Source: an uncultured Bacilli bacterium (GTDB lineage: Bacteria > Bacillota_I > Bacilli_A > RF39 > UBA660). From it: a stretch of DNA of 9,254 nt. Positions within the stretch are counted from its first letter, which is position 1, and the number at the start of each line of letters is the position of its first letter. Of the stretch, positions 5,503 through 9,254 are shown in pieces. The notes beneath the pieces are model-generated. The model made no database searches. It saw only the letters and a list, made by a program, of their open reading frames with translations, and had not been told where the DNA came from. The stretch is taken from NCBI GenBank assembly GCA_947585065.1, contig CANPWX010000031.1:1-9254 (forward strand), read 5' to 3'. A program made the translations under genes and the position numbers.

Positions 5503-5910
5503 TTACTTACCTGCAAACGGATTTTTATATTCTTTCATGTTTCTTTTGTCTAATAATCTATCTTCTGTTTCTTGTTCTTGTATATATTTCTTTATTGTAT
5601 TTTTGTCCAAAATGTCTATTTCCATAATTGTATTTCAATTTAGCATGTTCCTCAAGTATCATCAAACTACTTTTCCCCATAAATTTTGATACACTTAATT
5701 TAGGGGGTATTTTTACGAGCATGTGAATATGATCTGGACACGCATTTGCTTCTATGATTTCTACTACTTGATACTCACATAATCTTTTTAAATATCTTCC
5801 TATATCTGCTCGTAATTTATTATATATTGCCTTTCTTCTATATTTTGGCGTAAATACTAAATAAACTGGCAATTCCACTTGGTATGAGATAAACTACTTA
5901 TATCATCATT
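5503..5910 (-). pseudogene. tnpA: IS200-type TnpA (HUH, Y1) transposase pseudogene
   Basis: Three frame pieces. The first (about 5910-5867) reads DISSLSHTKWNCQF, the usual N-terminus, and then hits a stop after loss of one base. The second (5558-5878) is the longest open part: LVFTPKYRRKAIYNKLRADI and later ACPDHIHMLVKIPP with the HUH metal-binding pair. It lacks about four residues at KFMG-KSSLMI, where relatives usually have a YLKG-like insert. After GNRHF about a dozen codons (usually holding a GYYVDTVG-like stretch) are deleted and the frame shifts. The third (5503-5603) reads NTIKKYIQEQETED to NPFAGK-stop and holds the catalytic-type Tyr (5584-5586) and the Gln four residues on. So the HUH and Tyr parts both survive in DNA but not in one protein. 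TnpA cuts and joins single-stranded IS ends; this one cannot. Confidence 0.85.
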
Positions 5911-6104
5911 GTTTTACCTTTGCTTCAGCATTGGATAAATATAAATTTAAAAATCCAAATTCTAAAATAGATAATTATACAATAAAACTATTGATGGGAC
6001 ATGCTATTAGTGATGTTACCAAAAGAGTGTATACTCATAGAGATATATTTTTATTGATTGAAGCAGTTAATTTATTAAATTTGAAAGGAGATGGAACTTG
6101 TTAG
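5904..6104 (+). pseudogene. C-terminal stub of a tyrosine recombinase (integrase)
   Basis: About 66 residues in one frame ending at TAG 6102-6104, with no start codon. HHCFTFASALDKY (5904-5942) resembles the box II sequence H-x-x-R-H-T-F-A-S, but the catalytic Arg and second His are gone. LMGHAISDVTKRVYTHRD follows, with the box II GH and the nucleophile tyrosine in VYTH. The N-terminal arm and core-binding domains and the first catalytic Arg are missing, replaced by the IS200 remnant. Such integrases insert elements at tRNA 3' ends. The stub ends about 106 nt from the 3' end of tRNA-Met, in the place where an integrase gene normally sits. It is certainly inactive and shows that an element once entered here. 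Confidence 0.85.
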
Positions 6105-6170
6105 TTGTAGGCGTAAAAAAAGAATAATTTTGAGTAAATTCTGCATTATTTATAAAAAAATCAAAATTAA

Positions 6171-6199
6171 AACAAACCCTTATAAATAAAGGGTTTGTT
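6171..6199 (-). terminator. Terminator of tRNA-Met
   Basis: An 11-bp perfect stem: AACAAACCCTT (6171-6181) pairs with AAGGGTTTGTT (6189-6199) around a 7-nt loop. On the minus strand it is followed by a U-rich stretch (to about 6153). It starts 12 nt past the CCA end of the tRNA. The short stretch 6105-6170 shows nothing else. Confidence 0.8.
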
Positions 6200-6210
6200 G
6201 AACTATCAAT

Positions 6211-6287
6211 TGGTAGCGAGGGTGAGGATCGAACTCACGACCCCGCGGGTATGAACCGCGTGCTCTAGCCAGCTGAGCTATCTCGCC
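6211..6287 (-). tRNA. tRNA-Met (CAT), elongator type
   Basis: A 77-nt cloverleaf with encoded CCA: acceptor GGCGAGA / CCTCGCT, D-stem GCTC/GAGC, anticodon stem CGCGG/CCGCG with loop TTCATAC (anticodon at plus 6251-6253), T-stem GTGAG/CTCAC with loop TTCGATC, and discriminator A. The G1-U72 pair, the GCTGGCTAGAGC D-arm and the lack of three G-C pairs next to the anticodon loop fit elongator Met as in Bacillus, and not the initiator. tRNA-Ile2 (lysidine-modified CAT) is less likely. Position 7-66 is an A-C mismatch at the base of the acceptor stem, which is unusual. Its 3' end faces the integrase stub. Confidence 0.95.
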
Positions 6288-6297
6288 ATAAGTAAAA

Positions 6298-6331
6298 CTA
6301 TTGTAACATTATTCTTTTTAATTTACAATAG
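6298..6331. promoter_or_regulatory. Promoter of tRNA-Met, built on a perfect inverted repeat
   Basis: On the minus strand TTGTAA (6323-6328) and TACAAT (6300-6305) are 17 nt apart, with the tRNA starting 12 nt after the -10. The boxes lie in 9-bp arms of an inverted repeat, CTATTGTAA (6298-6306) and TTACAATAG (6323-6331). The plus strand therefore carries the same TTGTAA-17-TACAAT (6301-6329), pointing into the 3' end of the gene at 6359-6724. Confidence 0.75.
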
Positions 6332-6358
6332 CTTTTTGACACTTTTTTAACATTTTAT

Positions 6359-6724
6359 TTAAATCCAACGAGCAATTCGTATCTTTCTGGTTGAATTTTC
6401 CAAATAATTTTCAAAAATATGCAAAATACTTTCCACAATTGCTCTTAATATATCTGTACAACTTCGCTTTATTTTTACATGAAGAATTTCTGTTTTTAAT
6501 TCTCTTCGAAATTCATAATCATCTATATAACGGCCAATAACATAATCCAAATCATAAACTCGTTTAACTTCTTCACTACTTTGAATATTAGCCTTAAAAA
6601 TATAATCTTTATAAATACGAATTAATTCACAACTAATTCGATCTTCTTTTGTATATTCAAAATTAACTATTTTATTAAAATTAGGACAATAACTTAAAAC
6701 TGCTTTTTCATTTTCTACCACCAT
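6359..6724 (-). CDS. Unrecognised 121-aa protein
   Basis: I do not recognise this protein. It starts MVVENEKAVLSYCPNFNKIV and has no signal peptide or convincing membrane segment. It contains two cysteines (in SYCPN and ISCEL) and a third in KRSCTD. The middle is rich in charged and aromatic residues (DLDYVIGRYIDDYEFRRELK), and the end (ESILHIFENYLENSTRKIRI) looks helical and basic. ATG 6722-6724 has AGGT 6 nt upstream and GAGGAAAG further out, so translation looks real. It is divergent from the carboxypeptidase gene, with a 108-nt gap, and ends 31 nt before the tRNA promoter region. No terminator is seen after it, so read-through into the tRNA is possible. Likely a lineage-specific soluble protein. 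Confidence 0.6.
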   Translation of the reverse strand: MVVENEKAVLSYCPNFNKIVNFEYTKEDRISCELIRIYKDYIFKANIQSSEEVKRVYDLDYVIGRYIDDYEFRRELKTEILHVKIKRSCTDILRAIVESILHIFENYLENSTRKIRIARWI

Positions 6725-6800
6725 ATCACAACCTACTTTCCTCTATCTTAATAAAAGAATACACCAAAATGAAAAAAAAGGCAAGAAAAAATAAAAACTA

Positions 6801-6825
6801 TGCTATAATAAATTTAGAATAGGTG
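6801..6825 (+). promoter_or_regulatory. Extended -10 promoter and RBS of the carboxypeptidase gene
   Basis: TGCTATAAT (6801-6809) is a perfect extended -10 element. The -35 position (6781-6786, GCAAGA) has no match, as is common with extended -10 promoters. AGGTG (6821-6825) lies 7 nt before the ATG at 6833. Confidence 0.75.
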
Positions 6826-6832
6826 AAAATAA

Positions 6833-7795
6833 ATGAAAAAAACAAAATTAAAATTAAGGAAAGAAGTTTATTATGTATTCGCTGGAGTTGTATTTATTAT
6901 AGTTGGTATTATTCTAGGGATTAATTATTACAATGATTCTTTATATAAAAAAACTATGGAATATCAGTTTATTCAAAAAGGTTATTCTTTAGATGATTTT
7001 CATCTTTTGAAAGAAAAATTAAAAGAAGAAGATCTACCTAAAATTTTAGAAAAAGATAAAAATGAAAATATTATTTTACTTGTTCAAGAAAAATATTTTT
7101 TAATGAAAAATTTAGATTTATATTTAGAATATATGGAAAAAGAAGAAAAAGATCGAAAAGATGTTGTGGCAATTGTCAATGTACACGCGAATAAAAATTG
7201 GTATGAAAATACAGAAAAAACAGATACCTCTTTAAAAGAAAAAATACTAGTAAATAAATTTTATAGTTTAGAAAAAGACTATACACCAGAGAACTTAACG
7301 TTTATTCCCTTAGAACAAGCCTATGGAAATTACAAAGATAATGCTTTAGTAGATTATGCCTATGATCATTTTATGAACCTTTGGAATGATGCCAAAAAAG
7401 ATGGATTTCATTTTATGGTAAATACAAGTTATAGAGATTACAATTCTCAACAAGAAATTTATGAAAATATTAAAAAAAATCGTGGAGAAAAAGAAGCTGA
7501 CAGCGAAGCCGCCCGCCCAGGACATTCCGAACATCAAACTGGATTAGTAGTCGACATGACAAGTTTAGATGCCAAAGTGGATGAAGATTTTAAAGATAGT
7601 GAAGCGTATCATTGGCTAAAACAAAATGCTTATAAATATGGATTTATTGAACGATATCCAGAAGGTAAAACGTATATTACAGGATACAATCCCGAATCTT
7701 GGCATTGGCGTTATGTAGGAATTGACGCGGCAACAACATGCTATAAAGAAAATATTACTTACGATGAATATTATGCTTATTATATAGAATCCTAA
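6833..7795 (+). CDS. VanY-type D-alanyl-D-alanine carboxypeptidase (peptidase M15B), membrane-anchored
   Basis: A 320-residue protein. Basic residues then a hydrophobic segment (13-31) form an uncleaved signal anchor with no lipobox. Residues 32-165 are a helical spacer typical of Firmicute VanY-like proteins. The M15 domain starts near 165. SYRDYNSQ (199-206) carries the substrate-binding Arg. The zinc ligands are H234 and D241 in HSEHQTGLVVD and H291 in ESWHWRYVG, with E288 as the likely catalytic base, so the active site is complete. It should trim the terminal D-Ala from peptidoglycan pentapeptides outside the membrane. It stands alone, with no van resistance genes or two-component system nearby, so housekeeping wall maturation is more likely than glycopeptide resistance. 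It converges on ftsZ. The stop codon is part of the following terminator. Confidence 0.9.
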   Translation: MKKTKLKLRKEVYYVFAGVVFIIVGIILGINYYNDSLYKKTMEYQFIQKGYSLDDFHLLKEKLKEEDLPKILEKDKNENIILLVQEKYFLMKNLDLYLEYMEKEEKDRKDVVAIVNVHANKNWYENTEKTDTSLKEKILVNKFYSLEKDYTPENLTFIPLEQAYGNYKDNALVDYAYDHFMNLWNDAKKDGFHFMVNTSYRDYNSQQEIYENIKKNRGEKEADSEAARPGHSEHQTGLVVDMTSLDAKVDEDFKDSEAYHWLKQNAYKYGFIERYPEGKTYITGYNPESWHWRYVGIDAATTCYKENITYDEYYAYYIES

Positions 7796-7816
7796 AACTA
7801 CTGTTGTAGTTTTTTT
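7794..7816. terminator. Terminator after the carboxypeptidase gene, bidirectional in form
   Basis: AAAACTAC (7794-7801) pairs with GTAGTTTT (7806-7813) around TGTT, with a T-run to 7816. The stem begins within the TAA stop codon. Read on the minus strand the same stem ends in four U, so it may back up the ftsZ terminator. Confidence 0.75.
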
Positions 7817-7820
7817 ATGC

Positions 7821-7850
7821 AAAAAAATAAAGATCTTAATAATCTTTATT
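7821..7850 (-). terminator. Terminator of ftsA-ftsZ
   Basis: On the minus strand AATAAAGAT (plus 7842-7850) pairs with ATCTTTATT (plus 7826-7834) around a 7-nt loop, followed by a run of U (to 7821). The ftsZ stop TAA (7836-7838) is inside the loop, so translation ends within the hairpin. Confidence 0.75.
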
Positions 7851-8900
7851 TCTTAAAAAAGAAGGTAATTCAAATTCATTTGTTTCATCTTCTACAGTTC
7901 GACGTTTTGGTAAATCCTCTGCATCTCCACTATCATCATCTTTATTTTCTTTTCCATCAAATCCAGTGGCAATAACTGTTACAATTACTTCTTCATTCAA
8001 ATTTGAATTGGGAATAGCTCCAAATATAATATTAATATCAGAATTTGCAGCCTCTCGAACTGTCTCTACAGCATCTTCAATTTCAAATAACGTTAAATTA
8101 TCTCCACCAGTGATATTAATAATAGCATCAGTAGCTCCATCAATAGTTGTTTCCAATAATGCACTAGAAACAGCCTGTCTAGCTGCCTCAACTGCCCGAT
8201 TTTCGCCAACACCCATACCAATACCAATTAAAGCAGTTCCAGATTTTTCCATAACAGTTTTTATATCAGCAAAATCAAGATTAACAATTCCTGTAACAGC
8301 AATTAAATCTGAAATAGACTGAACTCCTCGATGTAAAACATTATCTACTTCTTTAAAAGCATCTTGGAAAGATGTTGTCTTATCAATAATTTCTCTCAAA
8401 CGATCATTTGGTATAATAATCAACGTATCAACATGCTTTTTTAATTCTTCAAGTCCTACAAGAGCATGTTCCATTCTTCTTTTTCCTTCAAAGCGAAAAG
8501 GTTTAGTAACAATTCCTACAGTTAAAGCTCCAGTTTCTTGAGCAATTTCAGCAATAATCGGTGCCGCACCAGTTCCAGTTCCACCGCCAAGACCACAGGC
8601 AACAAACACCATATCCGCGCCTTTAACAGCCTCTTCAATTTCTTTTTTACTTTCTAATGCAGCTTCTCTACCAACTTCTGGATTCGATCCAGCTCCTCTA
8701 CCCCCAGTAATGGTTGCTCCAATTTGAATTTTATTTTTTGCATGAGAAGCATTCAAAACCTGAAGGTCAGTATTCACTACATAAAACTCAACACCTTGTA
8801 CACCTTCATCAATCATTCGATTCACGGCATTACAACCGCCTCCACCAACACCAAAAACTTTAATCTTTGCAATTGGATCAATTTTTAAATTATCGTTCAT
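7836..8900 (-). CDS. ftsZ: Cell division GTPase FtsZ
   Basis: The tubulin homologue that polymerises with GTP into the cytokinetic ring. At 354 residues it is slightly short for the family. The nucleotide site includes VGGGGCNAVNRM (18-29), NTDLQVL (43-49) and the tubulin signature GGGTGTG (105-111). The T7 loop NLDFADIK (207-214) supplies the acidic residues D209 and D212 that drive GTP hydrolysis in the neighbouring subunit. Residues about 316-340 are a short acidic linker. ELPSFLRNK (344-352) is the conserved C-terminal peptide that binds FtsA, SepF and similar partners. The start ATG at 8900 has AGGAGG (8910-8915) 9 nt upstream, overlapping the ftsA stop by one base. The two genes are therefore one transcript with close coupling. 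All key residues are intact. Confidence 0.98.
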   Translation of the reverse strand: MNDNLKIDPIAKIKVFGVGGGGCNAVNRMIDEGVQGVEFYVVNTDLQVLNASHAKNKIQIGATITGGRGAGSNPEVGREAALESKKEIEEAVKGADMVFVACGLGGGTGTGAAPIIAEIAQETGALTVGIVTKPFRFEGKRRMEHALVGLEELKKHVDTLIIIPNDRLREIIDKTTSFQDAFKEVDNVLHRGVQSISDLIAVTGIVNLDFADIKTVMEKSGTALIGIGMGVGENRAVEAARQAVSSALLETTIDGATDAIINITGGDNLTLFEIEDAVETVREAANSDINIIFGAIPNSNLNEEVIVTVIATGFDGKENKDDDSGDAEDLPKRRTVEDETNEFELPSFLRNKDY

Positions 8901-8914
8901 CTTCTAGTTCCTCC

Positions 8915-9254
8915 TTAATTATCAAAAAAATATCCAAAAAGTTTTCCTAATATTGAATTTTCTTCAAAAGGTAACTTTTTATTTACACTACTTAATTCTT
9001 CCATTTCTTCTTCGCTAAAGATAGAAAACTCTGTATTTAACATTTTTGTTTTTTCATCATAATATTTTAACAAACCTACAGAGGAAGAATAGATGTTACT
9101 GCGAACGCCTAACTCTTTCGTATTAGCAACATGAGCAGAATGTCCAAAAATTTCTTCAACTAAAATAGAAAAATTAGCCATCTCGCTTATTCCACCTGTA
9201 ATCATTATATAATGAATTTCTTTTTTTGTTAAGAGATTTATTTCTTTTTTTGCA
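8915..9254 (-). CDS. ftsA: Cell division protein FtsA, C-terminal part (runs off the window)
   Basis: Only about the last 112 codons are inside the window; the frame is open to 9254 and the true start is beyond it (the ATG near 9205 is internal). FtsA is an actin-like ATPase that ties FtsZ filaments to the membrane and recruits the divisome. IHYIMITGGISEM is the late adenosine-binding motif of the actin fold, followed by VEEIFGHSAHVAN and the VRSNIYSSSVGLLKYY segment common to FtsA C-terminal ends. The last residues, NSILGKLFGYFFDN, form an amphipathic helix that fits the membrane-targeting sequence. The stop overlaps the ftsZ Shine-Dalgarno by one base. FtsA is chosen over other actin-like proteins because of the ftsZ neighbour and this C-terminal helix. 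Confidence 0.93.
   Translation of the reverse strand, partial: AKKEINLLTKKEIHYIMITGGISEMANFSILVEEIFGHSAHVANTKELGVRSNIYSSSVGLLKYYDEKTKMLNTEFSIFSEEEMEELSSVNKKLPFEENSILGKLFGYFFDN

Larger units (their letters stand above)
5400..5910 (-). mobile_element. Decayed IS200/IS605-type element
   Basis: A remnant of a single-transposase IS200-like element. It contains the tnpA pseudogene on the minus strand and, beyond its 3' end, hairpins typical of the non-coding ends of these elements: GGCCT (5433-5437) with AGGCC (5441-5445), and the hairpin at 5404-5421. The 5400-5502 stretch holds no gene. At the other side the tnpA N-terminus meets the integrase stub at about 5904-5910 with no left-end hairpin or spacer, so that end was lost or fused by deletion. 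The outer boundaries are estimates. Confidence 0.65.

Noticed and set aside
6211..6287. Initiator tRNA-fMet or tRNA-Ile2
   Set aside because: It lacks the three G-C pairs by the anticodon loop and a C1-A72 mismatch expected of an initiator; the D-arm and the G1-U72 pair match the Bacillus-type elongator Met.
6833..7795. Glycopeptide resistance locus
   Set aside because: Only a VanY-like enzyme is present, with no ligase, dehydrogenase, VanX or sensor pair, so ordinary wall trimming is the simpler reading.
7346..7822. Minus-strand open frames within the carboxypeptidase gene
   Set aside because: They are antisense to a gene with a complete M15 active site, have no ribosome binding sites and show low-complexity hydrophobic composition.
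7966..8322. Plus-strand 118-codon frame inside ftsZ
   Set aside because: It is antisense to ftsZ, and its Ile/Ser/Pro-rich composition is that of a reverse-frame shadow.

Overview
The window is strongly AT-rich, and its intact genes have good AAGGAGG-type ribosome binding sites, sigma-A-like promoters and U-tract terminators. The ftsA-ftsZ pair, a VanY-like peptidase, an XRE regulator with a membrane tail, a CmpB-like membrane protein and a Bacillus-like elongator tRNA-Met all point to a low-GC Firmicute, probably a Bacilli or Erysipelotrichia-type lineage. This placement is by inference; no species is recognisable.

Layout. (1) 1-1920: a frameshifted unknown gene (63-568, minus), then a minus-strand pair consisting of a CmpB-like membrane protein and a small methionine-rich helical protein that overlap, closed by a terminator. 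(2) 1835-3550: a divergent promoter region, a plus-strand ASCH protein, and a convergent minus-strand operon of an XRE/membrane regulator overlapping an MGMT-like protein. (3) About 3770-6210: a decayed mobile element. It holds a CI/LexA-like repressor pseudogene with every reading frame broken, a symmetric array of palindromes, an intact 375-aa Fic AMP-transferase gene, an IS200-type transposase pseudogene and the C-terminal stub of a tyrosine recombinase. The stub lies against the 3' end of an elongator tRNA-Met, the usual kind of site for such integrases. (4) 6211-6832: the tRNA with its promoter and terminator, and an unrecognised 121-aa gene. (5) 6804-9254: a VanY-type D,D-carboxypeptidase (plus), converging on ftsZ and the end of ftsA (minus), the cell division core.

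How they work together. ftsA-ftsZ and the carboxypeptidase all serve division and wall growth. The XRE/membrane regulator is translationally coupled to the MGMT-like DNA repair protein. The middle block reads as one integrated element that has lost integration, repression and transposition but kept Fic and its upstream operator-like DNA. I do not see a clearly new defence system. The points most worth checking are the paired A9 frameshifts at 63-568, the centred palindrome array upstream of fic, and the symmetric tRNA promoter.
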